A stretch of 64,000 nt of DNA from CALARM01 sp036746235 (GCA_036746235.1 DAIOEN010000010.1:7795-71794); one strand, 5' to 3'. Shown: positions 35,285 to 44,581, counted from the first letter of the stretch. Notes: generated by a model not told the origin, from the letters alone. Numbers and translations: made by a program.

Positions 35285-35632
35285 ATGAAATGCCAGTTAT
35301 TAACAGAAGAACAATATAAAAAACTGTCCAGAACGTTAGTAAACAACATTGAAAAAAATCATAAAATAGTTCCATTAAATTCATTAAAGCATCATAAATA
35401 TACGCTAAAAAGGCCTGTTTATATTACTATTGAATATGACAGAAATACTGTTATAGCGTCACTTCCGGATATAGAATCTTTTGCCAGCGGAGATACGGAA
35501 TATGAGGTTATTAATGGACTTTGTATTGATATTGTTAATCTTTATGAAGATCTTAAGCTCGATAGAGAAAATTTAGGAAAATTACCGGGCCAGTGGCTAC
35601 AGTATCTTGAGGAGATAATTGAGATCAGATGA
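35285..35632 (+). CDS. Antitoxin-like protein of a HicA-type pair
   Basis: The 115-residue protein ends in a HicB-like half fold (YITIEYDRNTVIASLPDIESFASGDTEYEVINGLCIDIVNLYEDL). It is followed, with ATGA overlap, by a HicA-like toxin gene. The coupling and size support a type II toxin-antitoxin pair. SD AAAGGAGG stands just before the ATG. The first 40 residues have no recognised motif. Confidence 0.65.
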   Translation: MKCQLLTEEQYKKLSRTLVNNIEKNHKIVPLNSLKHHKYTLKRPVYITIEYDRNTVIASLPDIESFASGDTEYEVINGLCIDIVNLYEDLKLDRENLGKLPGQWLQYLEEIIEIR

Positions 35633-35901
35633 AGAAAAGTGAAATTGAAAAAATATTCAAAAAATTAAATTTGCAAATTCGTCAGACAGGTCATAATTAC
35701 GGATGGCTGATTGTAAAAGATAAGAAAATACTGAGAGTTCATTTTTCTCACGGGAAAGGTGATATACCGGGTAAGATTGCTTCTAAAATCAGGGGACAAC
35801 TGAAATTGTCCCACGATGATTTAAAAAAATTATTAAGCTGCCATCTGGGATTAGACGATTACCTGGATATTCTTAAAAACAAAGGAATTCTTGAGGAATA
35901 A
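35629..35901 (+). CDS. HicA-like mRNA interferase toxin
   Basis: The 90-residue protein has the double-stranded-RNA-binding-like HicA layout: a Gly-His turn (RQTGHNYGWLIVKD), a strand with VHFSHGKGDIP, then KIASKIRGQLKLSHDDL, and a C-terminal tail DDYLDILKNKGIL. HicA proteins cleave mRNA and are held by HicB. The position after the antitoxin with a 4-nt overlap fits. The catalytic His could be the one in the TGH turn (inference). Confidence 0.65.
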   Translation: MKKSEIEKIFKKLNLQIRQTGHNYGWLIVKDKKILRVHFSHGKGDIPGKIASKIRGQLKLSHDDLKKLLSCHLGLDDYLDILKNKGILEE

Positions 35902-35927
35902 GCCTGTACTGTTTACAAGTCAGTTCT

Positions 35928-36398
35928 GTGGATAAAAAAGATAAAAATATGAAAAATATTTATACGCTTGAATTCATTATAAATGGCAGAGTGGAAAAGA
36001 TAAGTTATGCTATGAGAGTGGACTTTGATCTTTATGCGGCCCATTGTTATGAATATGAACTCGGTGCCATAGGAGATACACTGGAAGAAGCTCATAAAAA
36101 TGTAAAAGAAGTCCTGGAATATTACCTTTATGAAAGATTCCCTGAAATAGAAAATTTCATGAATGGCTATAATGAAGAGTGGCATGAGAGAATAAGAAAA
36201 TTTAAAGAACATATAGTTCATATGGGAGTAACAAAAAAACGATTAAAAAAGCCCTATAAATATGTAATATACGAACTGGATGCCCGTTATTACGCATGGT
36301 GCCTGGATGTGAATATACGCAGGGAAGGAAGAAATATTAAAGAAGTTGAATGTTTTTTGAGAGAAGCTTTAAAAAATCTGCCGGAAGAGAGAAGTTAA
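35928..36398 (+). CDS. HicB-like protein, possible double domain
   Basis: The 156-residue protein seems to contain two HicB-like pieces. One is at about 12-65 (EFIINGRVEKISY and LGAIGDTLEEAHKNVKEVLEYYL). The other is at about 108-150 (YKYVIYELDARYYAWCLDVNIRREG, then KEVECFLREALKNL). It starts 26 bp after the HicA-like gene, but no toxin follows it. The start is GTG 35928 or ATG 35949; neither has a clear SD. Confidence 0.5.
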   Translation: MDKKDKNMKNIYTLEFIINGRVEKISYAMRVDFDLYAAHCYEYELGAIGDTLEEAHKNVKEVLEYYLYERFPEIENFMNGYNEEWHERIRKFKEHIVHMGVTKKRLKKPYKYVIYELDARYYAWCLDVNIRREGRNIKEVECFLREALKNLPEERS

Positions 36399-36430
36399 GA
36401 AAGAAATGAAGGAAAATAGAAAAAATATTT

Positions 36431-36465
36431 TTTACACCGGCGGATTTTGTCGGTGAGGGTATGGT
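36431..36465 (+). promoter_or_regulatory. Hairpin-promoter element shared with cas6
   Basis: A 7-bp inverted repeat at 36435-36455 (CACCGGC paired with GTCGGTG, one G-U) follows a T-run and precedes TATGGT at 36460, 40 bp before the TPR-ankyrin start. A 37-nt block from 36434 matches the cas6 upstream region from 56877 at 26 positions without gaps, with the same 23-nt distance between TTTACA/TTCACA and the -10-like box. It is likely a common operator or promoter. Confidence 0.6.
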
Positions 36466-36505
36466 AGGATTGTTTTAAACATTTTAATGGAAAGGGCACA
36501 TAAAT

Positions 36506-38689
36506 ATGAGCAACGATGATTTTGTACTGACTCCTGAAATGGCTGATAATTTTATAAAAGGCTTATATTGCTATGGTCTGGATCTTATGAAAAAAGGCGA
36601 TAATGATATGGCTCTCAGAGCCTTTGACACAGTAATGGAAATTGATCCAGACTTCCTTCCGGTTCTGAAAGCAAAAGGCTCTCTTTTATTTTCCCTGAAA
36701 AGATATGATGAAGCCATGGAATGCTGTGATAAAATTTTAGAACTTGAGCCGGGAAACATCAATTTTATCTGTCAGAGAGGACATATTATGTTTGCTCTCG
36801 GTAAATATGAAGAAAGTGGCAGATGTTATGACAGGATGTTAGAAATGGAACCTGATAATCTCAATGGCCTTCTTGGAAGAGGAAATGTTCTTGCTTCTAA
36901 AAAGAAATATGAAGAGGCTATGTCTTACTCTGATAAGGTTATAGCTCAGTTTGTCGGAGATGAATCGGAAAAAGCAAGATTAACTCTTATGTCAGCTTAT
37001 CTCAATAAAGGCAGATGTCTGGAAGGTCTGGATAAAATAGAAGAAGCCCTGGAATATTATGATAAAATGATAAAGATTGAGCCGAATTATGTGAGAGCAC
37101 TGGTATTAAAAGGGATGGCATTTGGTAATCTCGGAAAATTCAAGGAAGCCAATGAATGTTTTGATAAAGCTTTAGAACTAGATCCTATGAATGAAGCAGT
37201 AATAAAAATGAAGATGAGTGCGTTAAAGGAAATGGGTAAATTGGAAACCTTTATGCAGACCTGTATTAATTTTGGAGATAAGGTCGATATGATTGAAGGT
37301 GCAGAAGGCCGGTTTGGCTATGACATTACTAACCCTGTTCCTGTATATCTGGATAAAGGCCAGAGAGAATATCTTTCAAAATTACTCTGTCCCTGCAATG
37401 TATTATTTGATTTCGAGAGAGTTCGCAATGTGGGGAATGGTGTGGACGGCCATATTGTAGATGAATATAAACTGACATGTAAAAATAGGAAACATAATAT
37501 AATCCTTTATATGGATATGTACCATCACGGAGAAAGTTCATTAATTCCTGAGGGGCTTACAACCAGGGAAAATTACGAGGCCTATTTATGGAAAACCGTA
37601 AAACCAGGCTATAAAGACAATATACCTTTACTTGAAGCCTTAGAAGAGAAAGATGAGAAAAAGGCTATGTTACTTATAGAAAATGGTGCAGATGTTAATA
37701 TCAGGGATATTTTTAAAAAGACACCTTTACATTATGCTGTTTCCGGCTGCAGTGAGGAGATGGTGAAATTTCTTATTGACAGAGGGGCAGATGTTAATGC
37801 TGTAAGCCATTACGGATATACGCCCTTATATTTTGCAGCTTCAGGAGCTTATAAAAACAGTAAGGCTATTGTAGAAATATTAGTTCAGCATAAAGCCGAT
37901 GTTAACTTTAGAGATTCAGAGGGAAACACGCCTTTACATAATGCATCAAGAGATGAAAAACGTGATAGTATTAAAATAGCCGAAATTTTAATAGAACAGG
38001 GAGCAGATATTAATGCTAAAGATATACATGGAAATACTCCTTTAAGTCTGGCACAATCAAATAAATGTAAAAGATTAGCAGAGTTTTATATTAAACATAA
38101 TGCCAGAGTTACCGGCAAAAATGAAGGGTATACGCCTTTACATTATGCAGTTTCGGAAAATGACATAAAAAAATTAAAATCTCTTCTTAAAAACAAAGAA
38201 GATATCAATTCAAAAGATTATTATGGACGAACTCCTCTACATATTGCCATATTAAAAGGATATAAAGAAGTGTTGGATTTGCTTCTTGAACAGGGAGCGG
38301 ATGTCAATTTTGAAGATAATCATAAGTGTACTCCTCTCCATTACACTGTTACAGAGAGAGAAAAAAAATTAAACTATTTACTGGAAGACCGGGGGGAAAG
38401 AATCAAATCTAAAAATGATAAACAACTTGCTTCTCTACATAAGAGTATAACAAAAAGAGATATACAGATAGCCAGATTGCTTATTAAAAACGGAGCTAAT
38501 ATTAATGCCGGGGATTATGAGGGCAATACACCTTTACATAAGGCAGTCATGGAAAATCAAAAGGAAATAGTTGCGATGTTAATTAAATATAAAGCCAATA
38601 TCAATGGTAAAAATTCCTTTGGCGATACGCCTCTGGACAGGGCGAAGGCCGGTGGACAGGAGGAGATAATAAAATTGTTAAATGGGTAG
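36506..38689 (+). CDS. Cytoplasmic TPR-ankyrin repeat protein
   Basis: The 727-residue protein has no signal peptide. Residues 1-245 form six TPR units (ALRAFDTVMEIDPDFLPVLKAKG). Residues 255-350 are a linker domain with Cys and His (LLCPCNVLFDF, MYHHGESS) that I do not recognise. Residues 370-727 are nine to ten ankyrin repeats (TPLHYAVSGCSEEMVKFLIDRGADVNA). It shares its upstream hairpin-promoter with cas6, so it may be expressed with the CRISPR system. It would act as a binding scaffold; no enzymatic domain is visible. Confidence 0.88.
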   Translation: MSNDDFVLTPEMADNFIKGLYCYGLDLMKKGDNDMALRAFDTVMEIDPDFLPVLKAKGSLLFSLKRYDEAMECCDKILELEPGNINFICQRGHIMFALGKYEESGRCYDRMLEMEPDNLNGLLGRGNVLASKKKYEEAMSYSDKVIAQFVGDESEKARLTLMSAYLNKGRCLEGLDKIEEALEYYDKMIKIEPNYVRALVLKGMAFGNLGKFKEANECFDKALELDPMNEAVIKMKMSALKEMGKLETFMQTCINFGDKVDMIEGAEGRFGYDITNPVPVYLDKGQREYLSKLLCPCNVLFDFERVRNVGNGVDGHIVDEYKLTCKNRKHNIILYMDMYHHGESSLIPEGLTTRENYEAYLWKTVKPGYKDNIPLLEALEEKDEKKAMLLIENGADVNIRDIFKKTPLHYAVSGCSEEMVKFLIDRGADVNAVSHYGYTPLYFAASGAYKNSKAIVEILVQHKADVNFRDSEGNTPLHNASRDEKRDSIKIAEILIEQGADINAKDIHGNTPLSLAQSNKCKRLAEFYIKHNARVTGKNEGYTPLHYAVSENDIKKLKSLLKNKEDINSKDYYGRTPLHIAILKGYKEVLDLLLEQGADVNFEDNHKCTPLHYTVTEREKKLNYLLEDRGERIKSKNDKQLASLHKSITKRDIQIARLLIKNGANINAGDYEGNTPLHKAVMENQKEIVAMLIKYKANINGKNSFGDTPLDRAKAGGQEEIIKLLNG

Positions 38690-38741
38690 AAGTAAAGAGG
38701 GTTCATATTTTTTGTAAATTTTTTTAAAATATAAGGGAGGA

Positions 38742-38903
38742 ATGAAGTTTTTGGAGAATAAATTTAAAAGAGATTACTCGATTAATAGAGAACTAAAAAA
38801 TTTACGTTGGTTTTTGCTAATTTCACCTATTGACCTTACTAATAAGGGACAAAAAAAATTAAAAAGCGATCTTGAAAGCGATCTTGACAGGATTGTTTTT
38901 TAA
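38742..38903 (+). CDS. Possible small ORF, transposase-like fragment (doubtful)
   Basis: A 53-codon frame follows a strong AAGGGAGG (38733-38740). The SD is too near the ATG but well placed for the in-frame TTG at 38751. The segment NLRWFLLISPIDLTNKGQKKL resembles the middle of ISL3-family transposases. However, the same DNA carries a CRISPR-repeat-like block, a 12-bp direct repeat and the cas8b -35 box, so the frame may be accidental. Confidence 0.3.
   Translation: MKFLENKFKRDYSINRELKNLRWFLLISPIDLTNKGQKKLKSDLESDLDRIVF
38775..38799 (+). promoter_or_regulatory. CRISPR-repeat-like element upstream of cas8b
   Basis: These 25 nt match the 3' part of the array repeat at 19 positions in a single register: blocks ACTC, TTAATAGAG, ACT and AAA. 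Matches to the element before cas6 (56927-56951) are even better: both read ACTCGA, then AATAGAG, then ACTAA. It lies about 160 nt before the cas8b start and about 85 nt before its -35 box. It may give a crRNA-like RNA or bind Cas6. Confidence 0.6.
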
Positions 38904-38911
38904 ATTATGAT
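38864..38911 (+). promoter_or_regulatory. cas8b operon promoter with 12-bp direct repeat
   Basis: TTGACA (38884-38889) and TATGAT (38906-38911) are 16 bp apart, a good sigma70-type promoter that would leave a 5' leader of about 43 nt. A perfect tandem pair of AAGCGATCTTGA (38864-38887) overlaps the -35 box and is a candidate operator, possibly for the WYL regulator (inference). Confidence 0.65.
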
Positions 38912-38960
38912 AATATTATCCTATTTAAGTTGGATTTAATACAATCAAGGAGGTGATAAA

Positions 38961-40361
38961 ATGCAACAGGAAAAACCTTTATACATATGGACAGGACATG
39001 CTCTACCGGATATGGGAATAGCTATTCTTACTGCTTTTTCAGAAAAAGAAAGACCGGAAGAACTGACGGAAGAAGATTTAGAGAAATTTGCTCAGTATGC
39101 TGAAAAAGCTTACCTTACCCCTGCGTTAAGCAGCTACCTAAGTGTTCTATTCACCATTAATTGTGGTTCTACAAATCCTAGTTCTACCCCAGACAAAAAG
39201 CAAAAATATACAAAATATATATTACGAGCTTACAAAGAAAATGTTTCTGAAAAGCTCCCTTTATGTATATATTGTAAGAGACCATCAGTAGAACTTTTTG
39301 TCAACAACCAACCTTTACCTATTTGTAGGGATGTTGTCCCTATGTTAACGGGTAGAGGTATGATTAACTTTTTTCCAAAAGGAATTGTAGGTCTTCCATT
39401 ATGTGGTTTCTGCATACTGGCTATTCAGGCACTTTCCGTAGGCTCTCCTAAATGTGGAGGGAAAGCTCTTATCATTCATTCCGAGGATCACTCTTTTCTC
39501 ATGGAACTTCTCAAAAATGATGAATGGCTGCCAAGATTACGAAAAATAATACAGCTTTCAGAAACATCAGACAGTAAGCTTCCAGCCATGTCAAAGCCTA
39601 AAACTCGTATTATAGAAATTATAGAAAGAGCGAGAATAGAAGAAAATGTAAAAAGTAGTGTAACTATCTATCATCTATCCAACGATGGTCGGAGTCCAGG
39701 AATTGATATCTATTATTTGCCATGTTTTACAATTAATTTTGTCATCAGAGCAAAAACTAAAAAATTCTCTAAAGTCTGGGAAAGACTAATTCAGTCTTCA
39801 TGGGATAATCAGAAAGAAAAAGACACCAATGAAAACTATACCAGCAGAAATTATCTTTATGAAGATTTATTTACTCTTCCAGAAGAATCCGGGAAATTTA
39901 TAAGGACTTATTTCCTTAGAAAAGGGCTCAGTTTAAACTTGATGACATGGAATATTACAGAATTATTTTTAAAGGAGGTGCTGGGAATGGAGAAAGCCAG
40001 AATTGAAGCTATTAAACTCCTGGGAGATAAGATTGCAGAGGAAATAGTAAGTAATAATGATAAAAGACTCTGGGAGCAGATCTATAGAGTCGATTATCCG
40101 AGAAAATTTGATAAAATAAGGAATATTTTGATTAAACAGAGTGCCAGAATGATAAAAAACTCAAAAGAACCTCTAACAAATTTTAAAAACTTTCTTGACA
40201 TATTTGAAGAAGGGGAAGAAATAGCAAGGACCAACTGGGAATTAGCATGGGATCTTGTACTTATCAGAATCATAGATAAACTTTATGAGGCAAAATGGTT
40301 AGAAGAAAATAAAGATCTTCTACAAGACAAAGAAGAAAATACAATAAATAAGGAGGAATAA
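38961..40361 (+). CDS. cas8b: Type I-B Cas8b (Cst1-type large subunit)
   Basis: The 466-residue protein opens with the Cst1 signature YIWTGHALPDMGIAILTAF and ELTEEDLEKFA. Zinc-type cysteines follow at about 103-160 (CIYC, ICRD, LCGFC). It is the large subunit of the type I-B (Tneap) Cascade, which recognises PAM and recruits Cas3. The start has the perfect SD AAGGAGGTGA. The next gene starts 1 bp after the stop, and cas7, cas5 and cas3 follow in the usual I-B order. Confidence 0.9.
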   Translation: MQQEKPLYIWTGHALPDMGIAILTAFSEKERPEELTEEDLEKFAQYAEKAYLTPALSSYLSVLFTINCGSTNPSSTPDKKQKYTKYILRAYKENVSEKLPLCIYCKRPSVELFVNNQPLPICRDVVPMLTGRGMINFFPKGIVGLPLCGFCILAIQALSVGSPKCGGKALIIHSEDHSFLMELLKNDEWLPRLRKIIQLSETSDSKLPAMSKPKTRIIEIIERARIEENVKSSVTIYHLSNDGRSPGIDIYYLPCFTINFVIRAKTKKFSKVWERLIQSSWDNQKEKDTNENYTSRNYLYEDLFTLPEESGKFIRTYFLRKGLSLNLMTWNITELFLKEVLGMEKARIEAIKLLGDKIAEEIVSNNDKRLWEQIYRVDYPRKFDKIRNILIKQSARMIKNSKEPLTNFKNFLDIFEEGEEIARTNWELAWDLVLIRIIDKLYEAKWLEENKDLLQDKEENTINKEE

Positions 40362-40362
40362 T

Positions 40363-41421
40363 ATGTTTATCACTGGTTTATTAGTAATGCATGCTCCTGC
40401 AAGCGCCTTAAATAATTCCGGCACACAGGAAGGGGCACGAACGGATAATACCGTTGCGGTTAAATATATAAAAACAAAAGAAGGTAAATATCCATACATA
40501 TCAGCCCAATCATTTAAATACTGGTTGAGAACGACACTGGAGCAGGAACCGAACTGGAAATCAGCTCCTGTGTACAGAGAGGCAAAAATAGCCTATCCTG
40601 ATGCCAATCCAATCAAATATTATGACGATGATTTATTCGGTTATATGAGAGCTCAATCAAAAAAAGCCGATGCTAAAAAGAAAAGAGAAGAAGAGCAGAG
40701 GCACGATGAAACCCTTACTGATACAACTATAACAAGAGTGGCACCATTCAGAATGAGTACAGTAGTATCCCTTGCCCCTGTAAGTATTGTAGATGATTTT
40801 GGGACAATGTCACGGCATGAAGGTGATCCTGTGCCTCATGAACATCAGTTTTATCGATGCAACATGAAAGGTCTCTTCAGCCTGGATCTGAAATCATCAG
40901 GAACTTTTTCATACAAAGAAAAAACCGGTTATTTAAATCTTGACAACAACAGAATAAAAGAAGCACAGGAGTTAAAACTTATTCACAATGAAAAAGAAAA
41001 AACCTATCAACTTCCCATACAGGATAGAACCGAAAGGGTATCAACACTGTTAAAAGGTATATCAGTTATTTGCGGCGGGGCAAAACAGGCACTTCATTAT
41101 ACAGATGTTACTCCTTCAATAATTATGGTTATGGTAACAAAAGGCGGCAATCATCCATTACAGTATATAATAACAGCAGATTCACAGGGATTACCAAAGG
41201 TACATACTGAAGCCTTACAGGAAATGATTAACGTATGGGGAGATCAGATCAAATCCAGACTTTATGTGGGATGGGTGAAAGGTTTCTATGATGCAGAGAG
41301 AGAGAATTTAGAGAACATTTTAAAATCAGTCAGTAGTTTCGGATTTACATTAGGACATCCGAAAGAAATTTTAGAACAACTTGCCAGTGATCTTAAAGAT
41401 AATTCTTCCTGGTGGGAGTGA
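40363..41421 (+). CDS. cas7: Type I-B Cas7 (Cst2/DevR family)
   Basis: The 352-residue RAMP protein starts FITGLLVMHAPASALNNSG and has GKYPYISAQSFKYWLR, both typical of the Cas7 backbone subunit in type I-B. The later GGAKQALHYTDVTPS is also conserved in the family. Six or so copies should coat the crRNA spacer. It is preceded by AAGGAGG inside the end of cas8b. Confidence 0.93.
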   Translation: MFITGLLVMHAPASALNNSGTQEGARTDNTVAVKYIKTKEGKYPYISAQSFKYWLRTTLEQEPNWKSAPVYREAKIAYPDANPIKYYDDDLFGYMRAQSKKADAKKKREEEQRHDETLTDTTITRVAPFRMSTVVSLAPVSIVDDFGTMSRHEGDPVPHEHQFYRCNMKGLFSLDLKSSGTFSYKEKTGYLNLDNNRIKEAQELKLIHNEKEKTYQLPIQDRTERVSTLLKGISVICGGAKQALHYTDVTPSIIMVMVTKGGNHPLQYIITADSQGLPKVHTEALQEMINVWGDQIKSRLYVGWVKGFYDAERENLENILKSVSSFGFTLGHPKEILEQLASDLKDNSSWWE

Positions 41422-41425
41422 TTTT

Positions 41426-42193
41426 ATGGAAGTATTAAAGATAGAATTAGACGGTATAACAACTTCATTCCGTATGCCTCATTTTTTAATAGGAAGACAG
41501 ATGTCCTATCCCATGCCGCCTCCGGCGACTATATACGGACATGTCTGCAGCGCAGTTGGAGATTTCCTTCCTCCTGAGTCTTTCAAATTTGCCTATTATT
41601 TTACCTACCAGGGTAAAGGTGACGATATGGAGGCAATATATCAAACTATTGCCGGAAGCGGAAAAGTAGATAAAAAATGGGGAGAGGTAAAAAATATAGA
41701 ACTGACTATGAACCCTGTTTTAAGGCAGTTATTCCTCTTTCCAAAGCTTGAACTATATATAGATGCTCCCGGAAGACTGGAAGAATTCTACAATGCCTTT
41801 ATCTGTCCGAGATATCCTGTTATACTTGGTCGCTCTCAGGACATGGCAGGCTATCGTTCTGTAAAAATTATAAAATTAGAAAAAAATCCTTTTGCCTATT
41901 TCGAAGGCACCATACTTCCCAATACTTACAGTAGAAGGACAGGAACAGGCATATCTGTAATTATGCCTAAATTTATCGATCCAGATGACAGAAGAAATGT
42001 AAACTGGTGTATGTATATTGCTCTTGAAAGAAGAGTTTTTCTCACTGATAAAGACGAAGAAAGTGTCAATATAATAAAACCGGAACAGAATGAATCATTC
42101 TGGATTGATCCTGAGACACCGGAAATAAGAGGGTTACATAGAAGTGTCATATGGCATTCATTTGTAGAAGAGGAGAGTGTAGTTGGCATATGA
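41426..42193 (+). CDS. cas5: Type I-B Cas5
   Basis: The ATG at 41426 behind GGGAGTG gives 255 residues; the longer reading overlaps cas7. The N-terminal RAMP strand and Gly-rich turn read LKIELDGITTSFRMPHFLIGRQMSYPMPPPATIYGHV in segments, characteristic of Cas5t. It caps the 5' handle of crRNA in Cascade. Its stop overlaps the cas3 start (ATGA). Confidence 0.92.
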   Translation: MEVLKIELDGITTSFRMPHFLIGRQMSYPMPPPATIYGHVCSAVGDFLPPESFKFAYYFTYQGKGDDMEAIYQTIAGSGKVDKKWGEVKNIELTMNPVLRQLFLFPKLELYIDAPGRLEEFYNAFICPRYPVILGRSQDMAGYRSVKIIKLEKNPFAYFEGTILPNTYSRRTGTGISVIMPKFIDPDDRRNVNWCMYIALERRVFLTDKDEESVNIIKPEQNESFWIDPETPEIRGLHRSVIWHSFVEEESVVGI

Positions 42194-44520
42194 ATAAAAC
42201 GAGAGAAATGCTTGGAGATTTATGGGCGAAAAGTTCCCAGAACGGCGAACAGGGGGAAACACTTGTAGAACATACTGTAAGTGTTGTATCAATGCTACCT
42301 GAACTAAAGAAACGATTTCCTCACATTGATGAAATAGCCTGTGATAAAAGACTGTGGCATCAATTATTCTGGGCATGTTGTATTCATGACCTGGGGAAGG
42401 CAGGAAGCAGTTTCCAGCAGGTTCTCAGAGGAGAACTCAAGTGGCCGAAATATCGCCATGAAGTCCTGTCTCTGGCATTTCTCCCTTTTATTGTAAGAAA
42501 AGATACAGAGGATTATAAATGGATTGCCTCTGCCATAGTATCACATCATAAAGATGCAAGGGATACAGTAAAAAGCAAATATGATCCTGATACTCCGGAA
42601 GCCATCGAAGATTTAGAACTGGTAGAAATGGTTTCGGAAATTGATGATAATGTAGTGAGAAATATACTTACATGGTTAAAAGAAGAAGCATATAATTTAA
42701 TTGGCGGAAATCTTGAAGGCTCTGTGGATATGGTAGATATGATACCGGTAGACGATTTCTGTAAAAAATTCCATAAAGAAGGACCTGATAATATACTACA
42801 TGGACTTAAAACATTTAAAAAATTATTAAGAGAATTGCGAAAATCTCCTGCAGGTAATCCAATGAATATGAAAGGATTAATTGTAAGGGGACTTTTAGTT
42901 CATTCAGACCATCTGGCTTCAGCCCATACCTTTGATTTAAAATTTACTAATTATCCTGACCCGGATTGTCTGGCCAGAGCTCTCGGGATAGATGCAAATA
43001 ACTTCAGAAGTCATCAGAGACATGCTCTTAATTCAACCGGCTCAATTATCTTAACTGCACCTACAGGAAGCGGAAAAACAGAAGCTTCATTATTATGGGC
43101 TTACAATCAACGTTTAAAATTTAATTTCTCAATACTTGTATATTTACTTCCGTTTCAGGCAAGCCTGAATGCCATACACAGGAGATTAATAGACGTTATG
43201 GATACGTCACCTGCCCTGCTTCATGGCCATAGTGTTCAGAGCCTGTATCGTAAATTATCAGACATGGGGTATTCGCCCGGAGAAGCCTCTAGCGAAGCTA
43301 AAAGATTAAAAAATCTGGCCAAATTACATCAGCCGGATATATGGTGCGCCACACCATATCAATTATTGAGAGCCGCCTATAGGCTGAAAGGTTTTGAAGC
43401 TATATGGACATCTCTTTCACACTCACTTTTAATCGTAGATGAAATCCATGCCTATGACCCATCACGGCTCGGCATGTTTCTGGAACTTCTCATAGAATTA
43501 AAAAACAAATGGCAGAGTCGTATATGTTGTATGACGGCTACAATGCCTTCATGGCTCAAAAAAATAATCATAAAAGATATAGCAGACACAGAAATTCCTA
43601 TTGACGAAGAGTTGTTTAAAAGTTATAAAAGACACCAATTAGAACTCATTGAAGGATCAATATTATCAGAACATGTATTAAATCTTATCCAGGATGAAGT
43701 GAATAATAATAAATCTGTTCTCATAGGAGCAGATACTGTCAATATGGCACAGGAGATAAAAGAAGAATTAATCAAAAGGCTCGGGAAAGACAGAGTATTT
43801 CTTCTACACAGCAGATTTAATGCAAGAGATCGTCTAAAAAAAGAGAAAAAATTAATGGAACTGCTTGATGCAAGACTTTCTAAAAATATATCAATAGCAG
43901 TAGTCGCCACACAGGTAATAGAAGTAAGCCTTGACCTGGATTTTGATACAATAATAACAGAACCTGCTCCGATGGAAGCACTTATCCAGAGATTTGGCAG
44001 AGTAAATCGCAGAGGCAAAAAAGGAACTGTTCCTGTAAGGGTTGTTACAGAGTCTGAAGGAGCTTACTTTATCTATAATGAACAATTACTTAATAATACT
44101 ATTGACATTTTAAGAAAAGCTAATGGTACAGTTCTTGACGAATTAAAATTGATGGAATTTCTTGATGAAATTTACAATGGTGAACTCGAAGAATTTTATC
44201 TTAATGAAGTTAACAGAGCAAGAGATGAATTCAGAATTACCTGTCTTAAAACTTTACGGGCTTTTGAAAGTGATGATGATCTTTATGAAATATTCGATAA
44301 ATTATTTGACAATGTAGAAGTTCTTCCAAAATGCCTGTTAGAACAATTTTACTGTGATTTAAAAGAAAAAACAATCCTGGAAGCAATGAGTTTACTGGTT
44401 CCTATGAGATGGAAAACATTGTGTATATTAAAATCAAAAGGATTATGTGAATGGAATGATAAGTGGAAAATTAATATTGTTGACCTTCCTTATGATGAAG
44501 AGACAGGACTTATTTATTAA
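42190..44520 (+). CDS. cas3: Cas3 HD nuclease-helicase
   Basis: From the ATG at 42190, coupled to cas5, the protein has 776 residues. The HD nuclease comes first (LVEHTV, IHDLGKAG, VSHHKDA, all metal ligands present). The SF2 helicase follows: Walker A TAPTGSGKTEAS, DEIHAYDP, MTATMP and the arginine-finger motif EALIQRFGRVNRRG. It unwinds and degrades target DNA marked by the I-B Cascade. All motifs are intact, so the I module should be active. Confidence 0.96.
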   Translation: MNKTREMLGDLWAKSSQNGEQGETLVEHTVSVVSMLPELKKRFPHIDEIACDKRLWHQLFWACCIHDLGKAGSSFQQVLRGELKWPKYRHEVLSLAFLPFIVRKDTEDYKWIASAIVSHHKDARDTVKSKYDPDTPEAIEDLELVEMVSEIDDNVVRNILTWLKEEAYNLIGGNLEGSVDMVDMIPVDDFCKKFHKEGPDNILHGLKTFKKLLRELRKSPAGNPMNMKGLIVRGLLVHSDHLASAHTFDLKFTNYPDPDCLARALGIDANNFRSHQRHALNSTGSIILTAPTGSGKTEASLLWAYNQRLKFNFSILVYLLPFQASLNAIHRRLIDVMDTSPALLHGHSVQSLYRKLSDMGYSPGEASSEAKRLKNLAKLHQPDIWCATPYQLLRAAYRLKGFEAIWTSLSHSLLIVDEIHAYDPSRLGMFLELLIELKNKWQSRICCMTATMPSWLKKIIIKDIADTEIPIDEELFKSYKRHQLELIEGSILSEHVLNLIQDEVNNNKSVLIGADTVNMAQEIKEELIKRLGKDRVFLLHSRFNARDRLKKEKKLMELLDARLSKNISIAVVATQVIEVSLDLDFDTIITEPAPMEALIQRFGRVNRRGKKGTVPVRVVTESEGAYFIYNEQLLNNTIDILRKANGTVLDELKLMEFLDEIYNGELEEFYLNEVNRARDEFRITCLKTLRAFESDDDLYEIFDKLFDNVEVLPKCLLEQFYCDLKEKTILEAMSLLVPMRWKTLCILKSKGLCEWNDKWKINIVDLPYDEETGLIY

Positions 44521-44581
44521 GTAATATAATATTAATAATATAAAAATAAGGTAACAAAAAACTTTCAGGAAGGAAAAAATT

